Origin: an uncultured Collinsella sp.
Lineage (GTDB): Bacteria; Actinomycetota; Coriobacteriia; Coriobacteriales; Coriobacteriaceae
DNA length: 64,000 nucleotides
Assembly (NCBI GenBank): GCA_902470805.1
Contig: CABRHX010000006.1
Coordinates: forward strand, 1-64,000
Direction: 5' to 3'
Under the pieces are notes generated by a model. It saw only the letters and a list, made by a program, of their open reading frames with translations, was not told the DNA's origin and did not search any database. This document shows, one piece after another, positions 7,652 to 18,829 of the stretch. Both the position numbers and the translations under genes were made by a program. The first letter of the stretch is position 1, and each line of letters opens with the position of its first letter.

Positions 7652-7840
7652 ATGCGCCTATACAGGACGACCTGCGCGCTTTCGTCGGATGACGGGCTAT
7701 GTGTCGAGATGGGGGTCTCGGGTGGAGGCCGCGTCGCGGTCGCGGTCGGCCAGCGACCATCGGTACGGCTCAATCGTATTACCAGAACTAGTAAGGAGCC
7801 GCCCTTTCGGACGACTCAAACTGTAATGGGGCTTTTTTAG
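7652..7840 (+). CDS. Short ORF, possible gene remnant
   Basis: The frame encodes 62 aa, with GGAGGGGG about 6 nt before the ATG and GC-rich codons at first. The sequence (MRLYRTTCALSSDDG, then VAVAVGQRPSV) is not recognised. Its last codons and stop lie inside the left arm of the inverted repeat that starts at 7826, so it may be the 5' end of a gene cut off by that repeat, or it may not be coding. Confidence 0.25.
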   Translation: MRLYRTTCALSSDDGLCVEMGVSGGGRVAVAVGQRPSVRLNRITRTSKEPPFRTTQTVMGLF

Positions 7841-7905
7841 CTACCCCGGCCGTTACTCCGCCAAAGCATTCGCGCTATCTGCCGGGGTGGCTAAAATAGC
7901 CCCGT
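7826..7905. repeat. 25-bp imperfect inverted repeat with 30-nt loop
   Basis: Arms 7826-7850 and 7881-7905 match at 22 of 25 positions, reading inward from ATGGGGCT to ACCCCGGC. The left arm contains GGGGCTTTTTTAG and the right arm the matching CTAAAATAGCCCC. It could act as a bidirectional terminator or be a small palindromic element. No second copy was found in the window. Confidence 0.7.
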
Positions 7906-8253
7906 CCCAAATTAGCTACTCTGACCAAAATCCCTGGGACAAATACTTCTGATAGATTTTGTCTTTCTTGGCTATTGCGTAGTTTAAGAGATTCCATTCC
8001 AATAATTACAGCTTTTTGCTAAAGCGTTTTAGCAGTTTATACCGCTTTTGACCTGCGACTACGTTGTACTGGTATCTTCATAAGGTAACCACCTTTACCT
8101 ACCGTTTACCGCCAGTTTTAGCACGTTTACCAAACCGCGCAGCCTCTGCTCAAGCCCGCCCAAAACCCGCCGTATAGTTCCCTCACGGTCCGCATCCGGC
8201 GGGTCGATTCGTTACCACGGTCGTGTGTGCGAACACATAGAAGGGGAAGTATC
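7906..8253 (+). promoter_or_regulatory. ppdK upstream region with candidate LacI-type operators
   Basis: This 348-bp gene-free stretch carries the near-palindrome TGCTAAAGCGTTTTAGCA (8018-8035), then TACCGTTTACCG (8100-8111) and CACGTTTACCA (8122-8132). All three centre on CGTTT, as in LacI/CcpA-type sites. AAGCGTTTTAG and TACCGTTTACCG recur exactly, in the same order and orientation, upstream of adhE. Confidence 0.5.
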
Positions 8254-11004
<2,751 letters not shown>

Positions 11005-11042
11005 CGTTTTGGGTTTAGACGCCTAGCGTAGCCCCCTTCATG

Positions 11043-11075
11043 CCGCCCGTCTCATTCGTGAGGCGGGCGGTTATC
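11043..11075 (+). terminator. ppdK terminator
   Basis: CCGCCCGTCTCA and TGAGGCGGGCGG pair around TTCG (11043-11070), with one mismatch. The following tail is TTAT. Confidence 0.65.
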
Positions 11076-11116
11076 ATGTGCGGGTTTTGTCTTTTTGTCT
11101 GCGTAAAAAATTGTTC

Positions 11117-11144
11117 TTGCAGCAGAAACCCGCGCGTGTATACT
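11117..11144 (+). promoter_or_regulatory. rplS promoter
   Basis: TTGCAG (11117-11122), a 16-bp spacer and TATACT (11139-11144) form a sigma-70-type promoter. The transcript leader then folds GTGCCG (11166-11171) with CGGCAC (11184-11189), a short hairpin that may matter for L19 control. Confidence 0.6.
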
Positions 11145-11213
11145 CGAATACGTTTGTTCAACTACGTGCCGGCCAGGGTGGTACGGCACCTCTAGAAGAG
11201 TAAGGAATTGCAC

Positions 11214-11555
11214 ATGGATTACATCCGCGCAATCGAGCGTCAGCAGATCCGCGAGGACATTCCTCAGGTTCGCGTCGCCGACAACGTCAAGGTTCACTAC
11301 CGCATTAAGGAAGGCGACCGCGAGCGCATCCAGGTCTTCCAGGGCGACGTCATCCGCATGGCCGGCGCCGGTGCCCGCGAGACCTTCACCGTCCGCAAGA
11401 TGTCCTTCGGTGTCGGTGTTGAGCGTACCTTCCCGCTTCACAGCCCCAAGATCGCCAAGCTCGAGGTCGTTCGTCATGGTCGCGTCCGTCGCGCCAAGCT
11501 GTACTACCTCCGCGACAAGGTGGGCAAGGCTGCTCGCATCCCCGAGAAGCGCTAA
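11214..11555 (+). CDS. rplS: 50S ribosomal protein L19
   Basis: L19 sits at the interface of the 30S and 50S subunits. The 113-aa sequence has the family blocks VRVADNVKVHYRI, FQGDVIRMAGAG and the C-terminal GVGVERTFPLHSP and RRAKLYYLRD. ATG 11214 follows AAGGA by 7 nt; TTG 11208 is rejected. Usual neighbours such as trmD and rimM are absent upstream: the gene has its own promoter and terminator between ppdK and rnhB. Confidence 0.96.
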   Translation: MDYIRAIERQQIREDIPQVRVADNVKVHYRIKEGDRERIQVFQGDVIRMAGAGARETFTVRKMSFGVGVERTFPLHSPKIAKLEVVRHGRVRRAKLYYLRDKVGKAARIPEKR

Positions 11556-11589
11556 GAAGATCGCAGCGTCTGTCCACTCGTTTGGACAC

Positions 11590-11619
11590 AAGGGTCACCT
11601 TCGGGTGGCCCTTCTTTTT
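11590..11619 (+). terminator. rplS terminator
   Basis: AAGGGTCACC, loop TTCG and GGTGGCCCTT are followed by CTTTTTA. Confidence 0.85.
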
Positions 11620-11648
11620 ATCTGATTTGCATGCAAGGAGGGCCTGGT

Positions 11649-12437
11649 ATGGCCAATATGACGAGCTCGGTTTCGGCATCGCAGGTTGCCGGAGAGCTGG
11701 CGAGCGCAACGTTTGAGGAGATCCCCGCCCTCGTGGAGCATTATCGCGAGGACCCGCGCCAGCAGGTGATCAAGGCTTGCGAGCGTGCCCTTAAGCGCCA
11801 TGCCAAGGAACTTGCCGAGCGCGAGCGCGTCAATGACATGTACGAGCTTATGCATGAGCTTGGCGGCGATGGGGTGGTCGTTGGCGTCGACGAGGTGGGT
11901 CGCGGATCGGTGGCTGGTCCTTTGACGGTATGCGCCGTCTGCCTTCCTATGGAGCCGCGCGTCTGGGGCATCAACGATTCCAAAAAGCTCACGCCGGCGC
12001 GCCGCGAGTTACTCTCGGTGAAGATTTCTGAGGTGGCGACCGCAATCGGTTTTTGCCATATCGCCCCTGCGGATATCGATGATATGGGTATGGCCCGCGC
12101 CATCCGCGCTGCCGTCGCGGGTGCTGTGGCCGATACGGGGCTCGAGCCTGATTGCGTGCTTATGGATGGCAACCCGCTGGGCGCCGTTCCCAACGAGCGC
12201 GACGTGGTCAAGGGCGATGCCAAGATCGCCTGCATCGCCGCCGCTTCCATTATGGCCAAGGTCACGCGTGACGAGATGATGGTCGAGTACGATGCCGAGT
12301 ATCCCGAGTACCATCTGGCCGAGTCGAAGGGCTACGCAAGCCCCGAGCACATCGAGGCGATTCGCAAACACGGACTTTGTCCGCTGCACCGCGTGAGCTT
12401 TTGCGGAAACTTTCTGCAGACCGAACGCCTTTTCTAG
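11649..12437 (+). CDS. rnhB: Ribonuclease HII
   Basis: RNase HII cuts the RNA strand of RNA-DNA hybrids and starts removal of misincorporated ribonucleotides. The protein is 262 aa, with an N-terminal helical extension of about 70 residues before the catalytic core. Acidic residues D81 and E82 (GVDEVGRGSVAGP), the LMDGN block and the later KGDAKIACIAAASIMAKVTRD region (written here as KGDAKIACIAA, ASIMAKVTRD) are intact. ATG 11649 has AAGGAGGG 7 nt upstream, while ATG 11631 overlaps that SD. It stands between two strong terminators. Confidence 0.95.
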   Translation: MANMTSSVSASQVAGELASATFEEIPALVEHYREDPRQQVIKACERALKRHAKELAERERVNDMYELMHELGGDGVVVGVDEVGRGSVAGPLTVCAVCLPMEPRVWGINDSKKLTPARRELLSVKISEVATAIGFCHIAPADIDDMGMARAIRAAVAGAVADTGLEPDCVLMDGNPLGAVPNERDVVKGDAKIACIAAASIMAKVTRDEMMVEYDAEYPEYHLAESKGYASPEHIEAIRKHGLCPLHRVSFCGNFLQTERLF

Positions 12438-12486
12438 GTCAATTGTGGAGACAGGGACCTCTGAAGTTTTATAAACCTGCTGGTGG

Positions 12487-12528
12487 CGGGCCGTATGCAA
12501 CGCGATTGTTGCATACGGCCCGTTTTTT
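12487..12528 (+). terminator. rnhB terminator
   Basis: A perfect 15-bp stem (12487-12501 with 12508-12522, CGGGCCGTATGCAAC) with a 6-nt loop is followed by TTTTTT. Confidence 0.9.
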
Positions 12529-12626
12529 GTCGGTATTTGGTCAGCGTTTGGTTTGTTTCCGGTACTTACCCGCATGAAAGGCGCCCTCATCATCGGGGCA
12601 ATGCAGTGTGCGGGAAAGGAGACCCC

Positions 12627-13112
12627 ATGTGTGCCGCAAGCAAAAAGAGCAAGACGCAGCAACTCAAGGAGCGTTGGGAAGACGGCGAGCTCGATTGCGG
12701 GTCGATTACGCCCGAGTTTATCAAGGAACTCAGTCCTCGCGAACTTGGCATGTTGGGTGAGCTCATTACTATCGACTACTTTAACGAGCGGGGCTATACC
12801 TTGCTTGAACAGGGCTATCGATGCGCTGAGGGCGAGGCCGACCTGGTGCTGCTCGATGAGCTCGATGACGTCGTGGTGATGGCCGAAGTTAAGACCAGGC
12901 GCGTCGCTCTGGATTGCAACACGCGGGTCTTTCCCGAGGAGGCCGTGGACGCTCAAAAACAGCGTCGCTATCGTCGCATTGCGGGCTGTTATCTGATGGA
13001 GCACTATCCGCTCAAGGCGATTCGTTTTGATGCCGTTGGCGTGACCATCCGTGGCGGGCATATCGCCGAGATCGAGCACCAGTACAACGCGTTCGATTGG
13101 CAGGTGTCGTGA
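12627..13112 (+). CDS. YraN family nuclease-like protein (UPF0102)
   Basis: The protein is 161 aa. The UPF0102 core is visible: GELITIDYFNERGYTLL, then GEADLVLLDELDDVVVMAEVK with Glu, Asp and the ExK triad of a restriction-endonuclease-like fold, and an end segment with IRFDAVGV. Its molecular role is not settled in the family. An N-terminal extension of about 45 residues rich in Lys and Gln precedes the domain. ATG 12627 follows GGAAAGGAG. Its stop overlaps the next start by one base (TGATG), so it is coupled with comM and dprA, the usual arrangement. Confidence 0.88.
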   Translation: MCAASKKSKTQQLKERWEDGELDCGSITPEFIKELSPRELGMLGELITIDYFNERGYTLLEQGYRCAEGEADLVLLDELDDVVVMAEVKTRRVALDCNTRVFPEEAVDAQKQRRYRRIAGCYLMEHYPLKAIRFDAVGVTIRGGHIAEIEHQYNAFDWQVS

Positions 13113-14635
13113 TGGCGTTCGAGACGTTTGCCGTTCACGCGGCCTGCATCCGCGGCGTCGAGGCGATTCCCGTCACGGTTGAGGTGTCGCTGGCCGGTGG
13201 CATTCCGGGTATTCAGATGCTCGGTATCCCGAGTATGGAGGTGATGGAATCTCGCGGGCGTATCCGGTGCGCCATGCGCTCGGCTGGCTTCGAGATTCCT
13301 CGGTCGGGCATTACCGTCAACCTGGCACCCGGCGATATCCGTAAAACTGGCAGCGGCTTCGACCTGCCGATCGCCATCGCAGTGCTGGCGGCAGATGGGC
13401 AGATTCCCCGCGATAACCTTGATCGTTGCCTTATCGCAGGCGAACTTGGGCTGGACGGTACGGTGTTACCCGTCAAGGGCGAGGTGGCGTTCCAGCTGCT
13501 CGCGCGCGATATGGGGCTCTCCTTTATCGCCGGTAGGTCCGATCAACATGTGCCGCTCGCGGGGGTGGACTGTGGCTTTATCGACCACCTCTCGCAGCTT
13601 GCCCACGGCATGGGGGATGCCGCCCGTCATTATCTGGATTCCGAGGGCGTCGAGGCTGCCTTTGAGCCCGAACTTGATTATGCCGACGTGCTGGGGCAGG
13701 AAGTCGCCAAGCGCGGCATGGCGCTTGCGGCGGCCGGAGAACTCGGCTTGCTCATGATTGGGTCCCCGGGGTCGGGCAAAACGATGCTCGCGCGGCGTAT
13801 GACCGGCATTTTGCCCGAGCTTTCTGTTGAGGATCAGCAGGAGGCGCTGTGCATCCATTCGGTCTTGGGCGAGAACATCGATGGGCTGTTGGCGGGGCAT
13901 CGGCCCTTCCGCAGCCCGCACCACAGCATTTCGACCGCGGGCCTTATCGGCGGCGGTCGCCCGGTTCATCCAGGCGAAATCAGCTTGGCTCATGGCGGTG
14001 TGCTCTTCTTGGACGAGCTCGCCGAGTTTCCCACCGGCGTGCTTCAGACGCTGCGCCAACCCATCGAGCGCGGCTATGTGAAGATCGTGCGCGTTGACGG
14101 GGCCTTTACCTTCCCATCGCGTTTTCAGCTGCTTGCCGCGAGCAATCCCTGCCCCTGCGGCTTTTTGGGCGATCGCGAAGTGCCGTGTCGCTGCTCAGCC
14201 TCGATGGTCGAACGCTATCGGGCTAAACTGCGCGGACCTTTGGCCGACCGTATCGACATGATGCTCGACGTGACCCGTCCCGACCCCCAGGTGATTATCG
14301 AGGGCGCCGAAGGCATGTCATCGGCTGAGTTGCGCGATTACGTCGTGCGCGGCCGAGCCTTCCGTGCCTGGCGCGAGTCACATATGGACGATGCGGACGC
14401 CGAGGCCGAGGATGACGAGTCCCGCTCCATTGACGGCGTCGTGTCGACTTTTGCGCTCGATGAGGCGGCGGAGAAGTGCGTACTCGGCCTGTCGAAGCGC
14501 ACACATCTTACGGGTCGCGGAATCGTGCGTTTGGTGCGCATCGCGCGCACGATCGCCGATGTCGCCGAGAGCGAGCGGGTGACGCAGGACCACGTGCTCG
14601 AGGCGGCGATGTATCAGGGAAGGAGGGACCAATAA
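13112..14635 (+). CDS. comM: YifB/ComM family Mg-chelatase-like AAA+ ATPase
   Basis: This is a 507-aa AAA+ protein. In naturally competent bacteria, ComM helps branch migration of incoming single-stranded DNA during transformation. The order is an N-terminal Lon-like S5 domain (GIPGIQMLGIPSMEV), Walker A GSPGSGKTML, the insert FRSPHHSISTAGLIGGG, Walker B GVLFLDEL and sensor AASNPCPCGFLGD with the Cys-containing strand, then a helical lid. ATG 13112 is taken; GTG 13109 is equally possible. It overlaps yraN by one base, and dprA starts in its stop. The co-location with dprA supports a role in DNA uptake or recombination. Confidence 0.93.
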   Translation: MAFETFAVHAACIRGVEAIPVTVEVSLAGGIPGIQMLGIPSMEVMESRGRIRCAMRSAGFEIPRSGITVNLAPGDIRKTGSGFDLPIAIAVLAADGQIPRDNLDRCLIAGELGLDGTVLPVKGEVAFQLLARDMGLSFIAGRSDQHVPLAGVDCGFIDHLSQLAHGMGDAARHYLDSEGVEAAFEPELDYADVLGQEVAKRGMALAAAGELGLLMIGSPGSGKTMLARRMTGILPELSVEDQQEALCIHSVLGENIDGLLAGHRPFRSPHHSISTAGLIGGGRPVHPGEISLAHGGVLFLDELAEFPTGVLQTLRQPIERGYVKIVRVDGAFTFPSRFQLLAASNPCPCGFLGDREVPCRCSASMVERYRAKLRGPLADRIDMMLDVTRPDPQVIIEGAEGMSSAELRDYVVRGRAFRAWRESHMDDADAEAEDDESRSIDGVVSTFALDEAAEKCVLGLSKRTHLTGRGIVRLVRIARTIADVAESERVTQDHVLEAAMYQGRRDQ

Positions 14636-15567
14636 TGGCTGAGGATATTTTCGAGCTGCATCCCGGTGATGCGTTGTATCCCAAGACCGTTCTGGAGCTT
14701 TCGGATGTGCCCGAGACCCTCTACGTTCGTGGCGACCCTGCCGTGTTATCGATGCCCGCGATCTCCATCATCGGCGCACGCAAGGCATCGCCGTATGGCC
14801 TGGCCGTCGCGGAGCTTGCGGCCAAGGTGGCGGTTGAGGCTGGGGTGACGGTGGTCTCTGGTGGCGCCGTGGGCTGCGATCAGACATCGGGTTGGGCCGC
14901 GGTCAACGCCGGCGGCAAGCACGTCGTGGTGCTGGGGACGGGCGCCGATGTGGCCTATCCGCGTTCAAGTGCCGGTCTTATCACGCGTACGCTCGATACG
15001 GGCGGCGCGGTCGTGTCGATCTCGCCGTGGGGCATGGGTCCGCGCAAGTTTGCCTTTCCGCGACGTAATCGCATCATCGCCGCGCTGTCGCAGGCACTCT
15101 TTGTTTCCGAGGCGGGCATGCCCTCGGGTACGTTCTCGACGGCCGAGGCCGCTATGGACCTGGGACGCGAACTGCTCGCGGTGCCGGGTTCCATCCTGTC
15201 GCCCGAGTCGCGCGGCACCAATTACCTCATCGCCAACGGAGCATGCTGCATTGTGGACGAGGAATCCATCGAGATGGCCATCTCGCGCATCTACGGCACC
15301 CTGCGCTACTCGCGTCCCGATGCGCCCGGCATCGCCGATCTGGATCCTATGCAACAGGCCGTGATGCACGCGCTCATCGCGTCGCCGCTCAAGGTCGACG
15401 ACATCGCCGCACTCGTCTCGCTCGATGCCGTCGGGGTTCTCAAGCTCCTGGGTTCACTCGAGCTCGAGGGCCTCATCGAGCGCATGATGGATGGAAGGTA
15501 TGCGCCCTCAAAGTTTGCGCTTCACGCTCAGACGCCCTTCGGTCACAATGGAAAGCGTGTCAATTAG
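14635..15567 (+). CDS. dprA: DNA-processing protein DprA
   Basis: DprA loads RecA on incoming single-stranded DNA. In this 310-aa protein the Rossmann-like core is clear: ISIIGARKASPYG, VVSGGAVGCDQ, GTGADVAYP, then FPRRNRIIAALS and the SGTFSTAEAAMDLGR segment. A winged-helix DML1-like C-terminal domain (about residues 240-300, LKVDDIAALVSLDAVGVLKLLGSLELEGLIER, cited in part: LKVDDIAALVSLD) is present. ATG 14635 has AAGGAGG 8 nt upstream and shares its A with the comM stop (TAATG). The gene continues the yraN-comM-dprA competence operon. Confidence 0.95.
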   Translation: MAEDIFELHPGDALYPKTVLELSDVPETLYVRGDPAVLSMPAISIIGARKASPYGLAVAELAAKVAVEAGVTVVSGGAVGCDQTSGWAAVNAGGKHVVVLGTGADVAYPRSSAGLITRTLDTGGAVVSISPWGMGPRKFAFPRRNRIIAALSQALFVSEAGMPSGTFSTAEAAMDLGRELLAVPGSILSPESRGTNYLIANGACCIVDEESIEMAISRIYGTLRYSRPDAPGIADLDPMQQAVMHALIASPLKVDDIAALVSLDAVGVLKLLGSLELEGLIERMMDGRYAPSKFALHAQTPFGHNGKRVN

Positions 15568-15581
15568 AAAGGTGTTTGCAG

Positions 15582-16919
15582 ATGCTGTTTGATCAGGTGA
15601 CGGTTATCGGTGGCGGTCTGGCGGGATCGGAATGCGCGATTCAGCTGGCAGATCGCGGGTTCACCGTAAAACTGTGCGAGATGCGCCCTCAGGTGAGTTC
15701 TCCTGCCCACCATACCGATCACTTGGCGGAGCTTGTCTGCTCCAATTCGTTTAAGTCGACCCGTCCGGATTCTGCTGCCGGCTTGCTGAAGGCCGAGCTT
15801 GAGCGTATGGGTTCGGTACTGCTCGATTGCGCCCATCGTGCGGCCGTTCCCGCCGGCGGCGCCCTGGCGGTCGACCGTGTCAAGTTTTCCGAGCTCGTCG
15901 AGGCCGAGGTTGCCGCACGCCCCAATATCGAAGTCGTTCACGGCGAGGTCACCCAGATTCCCGAGGGCCACGTGGTCATTGCCGCGGGCCCGCTGTGCTC
16001 CCCGGCGTTGAGCGAGGAGGTCATGAAGCTCGTCGGTGGCGACGCCTTGGCGTTCTTTGACGCGGCAGCTCCGATTGTCGATGCCTCCACGCTCGACATG
16101 GACGTGCTGTTCTCGCAGTCGCGTTACGAGGAGCAGGGGAGTGGCGACTATCTTAACGCCCCGCTCAACAAGGAAGAGTACGAGGCCTTTATCGAAGCGC
16201 TCACTACGGCCGACCGTGTGGTGCTCAAGGACTTTGAGGGCGGTGACCTGTTCCAGGCCTGTCAGCCCGCCGAGGAGGTTGCGCGCACTGGCAAGGACGC
16301 CATCCGCTTTGGCGCCATGAAGCCCGTCGGACTCACCGACCCGCGAACTGGTCGTCGTCCCTGGGCGGCGATTCAGCTGCGCGCCGAGAACAAGGAGAAG
16401 ACCGCCTATAACCTGGTGGGCTTCCAGACCAATCTGACCTTCGGCGAGCAAAAGCGCGTGTTCCATATGGTTCCCGGTCTGGAGAACGCCGAGTTCTTCC
16501 GCTATGGCGTCATGCATCGCAATACCTTTGTCGATGCGCCGCACGTGCTCGACGGGACCTTTGCCGTGCCCGGTACGAGTGTGCGCCTTGCCGGCCAGAT
16601 TACCGGCACCGAGGGGTACATGGAGGCAGTGGCGACCGGTCTGCTCGCTGCGGTCAACACCTATGCCGAGGCTATCGAGGCCGATCCTGTAGAGCTGCCA
16701 CTCGTGGGCGCCCTGGGTGCGCTCGTAGGCTATGCGACCGATCCCGCTACGGTGGGCTACCAGCCCATGCATGTCAACTTTGGCCTGGTGCCGCCGCTCG
16801 AGGACGGCAAGCGCCGCAGCAAACGCGATCGCTACCAGGCCTATGCGGACCGCGCCCTCGAGGCCCTCGACGCCTACTTGGCCACGCGTTCCGACCTGTT
16901 TGGAGGCGACCGGTCATAG
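15582..16919 (+). CDS. trmFO: Methylenetetrahydrofolate-tRNA-(uracil-5-)-methyltransferase
   Basis: TrmFO makes m5U54 in the T-loop of tRNA using methylene-THF and FAD. In this 445-aa protein the FAD-binding VIGGGLAGSECA is at the N-terminus. The family signatures HHTDHLAELVCSNSFKS, GALAVDR, QYEEQ-like SRYEEQGSGDYLN and the C-terminal GTEGYMEAVATGL are present, the last an FAD site. ATG 15582 follows GAAAGGTG. The end of the gene provides GGAGG and the overlap for the downstream recombinase gene. The dprA-trmFO-xerC order is common in Gram-positives (topA, usually between, is missing here). Confidence 0.96.
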   Translation: MLFDQVTVIGGGLAGSECAIQLADRGFTVKLCEMRPQVSSPAHHTDHLAELVCSNSFKSTRPDSAAGLLKAELERMGSVLLDCAHRAAVPAGGALAVDRVKFSELVEAEVAARPNIEVVHGEVTQIPEGHVVIAAGPLCSPALSEEVMKLVGGDALAFFDAAAPIVDASTLDMDVLFSQSRYEEQGSGDYLNAPLNKEEYEAFIEALTTADRVVLKDFEGGDLFQACQPAEEVARTGKDAIRFGAMKPVGLTDPRTGRRPWAAIQLRAENKEKTAYNLVGFQTNLTFGEQKRVFHMVPGLENAEFFRYGVMHRNTFVDAPHVLDGTFAVPGTSVRLAGQITGTEGYMEAVATGLLAAVNTYAEAIEADPVELPLVGALGALVGYATDPATVGYQPMHVNFGLVPPLEDGKRRSKRDRYQAYADRALEALDAYLATRSDLFGGDRS

Positions 16920-17836
16920 CCTTTGACCTGTACGATACCGTCGACTCGTTTATCGCCTATATCGCACGTGTCGAGGGACTTTCTCCCAATACGGTGACGG
17001 CCTATGGCTCGAGGCTGGAGCGCTTTGCTGCCTGGTGCGAGCGCGAGGATATCGATGCCTTCGCTGCCGACGTGCGCACCATTCGTCGCTATCTTGCCGA
17101 GTTTTCGCGTGAACAGGTGGCTCCCCGAACGCTTGCGGCGCATCTGTCTGCCATTCGCTCGCTCTATCGGTGGATGGCTGCCGAGGGGATTGTCGAGGGC
17201 GATGCGGTCTCGGCGATCGCATCGCCCAAGCTGCCGCGTGACCTGCCGGGCGTTCTTACGACCCAGCAGGCCGAGGCGCTGCTCAAGACGCCTGATACCT
17301 CGACGCCCGCGGGACTGCGCGATGCGGCGATGCTCGAGCTGCTCTATGCATCCGGCGCCCGTATCTCTGAGCTCGCAGCACTCAATGTGGAGTCTATCGC
17401 TTGGTCCGAACGCACGCTGCGCCTTTGGGGCAAGGGGAGCAAAGAACGTATCGTCCCTCTGTATCGTCGTGCGCTCGAGGCGACGCGTCTCTATATTGAG
17501 GAGGGGAGGCCGGAATTGCTCGCTCAGGCAAAGCGTCGTGACCCCGCTACCGGGCCGCATCCGCTGCTTATATCGGCGCGCGGCAATCGCATGAGCGCCG
17601 CCATGCTCCGGCGGCGGTTCCATACGCTGGCGACGCTCGCCGGCATTCCGGCCGACATCGCCCCGCATGCGATGCGCCATACTTTTGCGACCGACTTGCT
17701 CGAGGGCGGTGCGGACCTGCGCTCGGTTCAAGAGCTGCTGGGTCATGCGAGTCTGTCCACGACGCAGATCTACACGCATCTCACGCCCGATCGGCTTAAG
17801 CGGGCCGTGGCTCAAGCCCATCCCCGCGGCGAATAG
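16916..17836 (+). CDS. xerC: Tyrosine recombinase XerC, non-canonical start
   Basis: XerC with XerD resolves chromosome dimers at dif. The homology begins right after the trmFO stop (FDLYDTVDSFIAYI, then GLSPNTVTAYG), giving about 306 aa. No ATG, GTG or TTG lies in frame for at least 90 bases upstream. The best-placed initiator is ATA 16916, 9 nt after GGAGG (16902-16906) and overlapping the trmFO stop (ATAG). The first canonical codon, GTG 16994, has no SD and would delete about 26 residues of the N-terminal SAM-like domain. Catalytic residues are intact: Arg in SGARISELAAL, Lys in GKGSKERIVPL, HAMRH, LLGHAS and Tyr in QIYTHLT. Confidence 0.9.
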   Translation: MAFDLYDTVDSFIAYIARVEGLSPNTVTAYGSRLERFAAWCEREDIDAFAADVRTIRRYLAEFSREQVAPRTLAAHLSAIRSLYRWMAAEGIVEGDAVSAIASPKLPRDLPGVLTTQQAEALLKTPDTSTPAGLRDAAMLELLYASGARISELAALNVESIAWSERTLRLWGKGSKERIVPLYRRALEATRLYIEEGRPELLAQAKRRDPATGPHPLLISARGNRMSAAMLRRRFHTLATLAGIPADIAPHAMRHTFATDLLEGGADLRSVQELLGHASLSTTQIYTHLTPDRLKRAVAQAHPRGE

Positions 17837-17884
17837 CGGCTGGGACGTCCAGCGCCGCACTCAGGTGTGTGGTTTTGATTGCGG

Positions 17885-17914
17885 GTTGGCAGGAAGATGC
17901 ATTCCTGCTATCAT
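17885..17914 (+). promoter_or_regulatory. rpsB promoter
   Basis: TTGGCA (17885-17890), an 18-bp spacer and TATCAT (17909-17914). A leader of about 135 nt follows before rpsB. Confidence 0.5.
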
Positions 17915-18055
17915 TCATCGGGTTGCTTCACGGCAACATGTTTTTATCACGCACGCGCGGCTACTTCATACCGTGGTGCCCGGGCTTTGGTAGCACATGT
18001 CCGGGTTGGTTTTGGAGGATGACCCCGCGCGGAGGCAAACCACAGGAGGTTTAAC

Positions 18056-18784
18056 ATGGCTACCAAGATTAATATCCGCACCCTGCTCGAGGCCGGCTGC
18101 CACTTCGGTCACCAGACCCGTCGCTGGAACCCCAAGATGAAGCCGTTCATCTTCGGTGAGCGCAACGGCATCTACATCCTCGACCTCAAGCAGACCATCC
18201 TTGATGCCGACCAGGCCTACACCTTCGTCAAGAACGTCGCCAAGGGTGGCAACGTGCTGTTCGTTGGCACCAAGAAGCAGGCTCAGGAGGCCGTCAAAAA
18301 CGCTGCTGAGCGCGCCAACATGCCTTACATCAACCAGCGTTGGCTCGGCGGTATGCTGACCAACTTCGTTACCATCCGCTCCCGCATCAACCGCATGGAG
18401 GAGCTCGAGGCCATGGTCGAGGACGGCCGCATGGCTGTTCTGCCCAAGAAGGAGCAGGCTGTGCTCGGCAAGGAGCTCACCAAGCTCCAGACCAACCTCG
18501 GTGGCGCCCGCGACATGAAGGGTCTGCCCCAGGCTCTCTTCGTCATCGACACCAAGCGCGAGGAGAACGCCATCAAGGAGGCTCAGCGCCTGAACATCCC
18601 CGTCGTCGCCCTTATCGACACCAACTCCGATCCCGACGAGGTCGAGTACGGCATCCCCTGCAACGATGACGCTATCTCCGCTGTCACCCTTATGTGCGAG
18701 CTCATGGCTGACGCCTGCCTCGCTGGCTCCGGTAAGGAGCAGGTCTCCGAGGCCGAGATGGCCGCTGAGCCCAAGGCCGAGTAA
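18056..18784 (+). CDS. rpsB: 30S ribosomal protein S2
   Basis: The protein is 242 aa. Family blocks are GCHFGHQTRRWNPKMKPFIF (seen from residue 14), FVGTKKQAQEAV, NQRWLGGMLTNF and the PVVALIDTNSDPD strand. AGGAGG is 7 nt before ATG 18056. The C-terminus is an acidic/Ala tail. It heads the rpsB-tsf operon and is separated from tsf by a 45-bp gap without a terminator. Confidence 0.98.
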   Translation: MATKINIRTLLEAGCHFGHQTRRWNPKMKPFIFGERNGIYILDLKQTILDADQAYTFVKNVAKGGNVLFVGTKKQAQEAVKNAAERANMPYINQRWLGGMLTNFVTIRSRINRMEELEAMVEDGRMAVLPKKEQAVLGKELTKLQTNLGGARDMKGLPQALFVIDTKREENAIKEAQRLNIPVVALIDTNSDPDEVEYGIPCNDDAISAVTLMCELMADACLAGSGKEQVSEAEMAAEPKAE

Positions 18785-18829
18785 ATCAGTCTTAGTTAAT
18801 TCTTTTTCATCTCTTTGAAAGGAACCACA

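Noticed and set aside
12438..12486. Resemblance of GGAGACAGGGACC to the REP TGGGGACAG box
   Set aside because: Only a short partial match with no hairpin; treated as chance.
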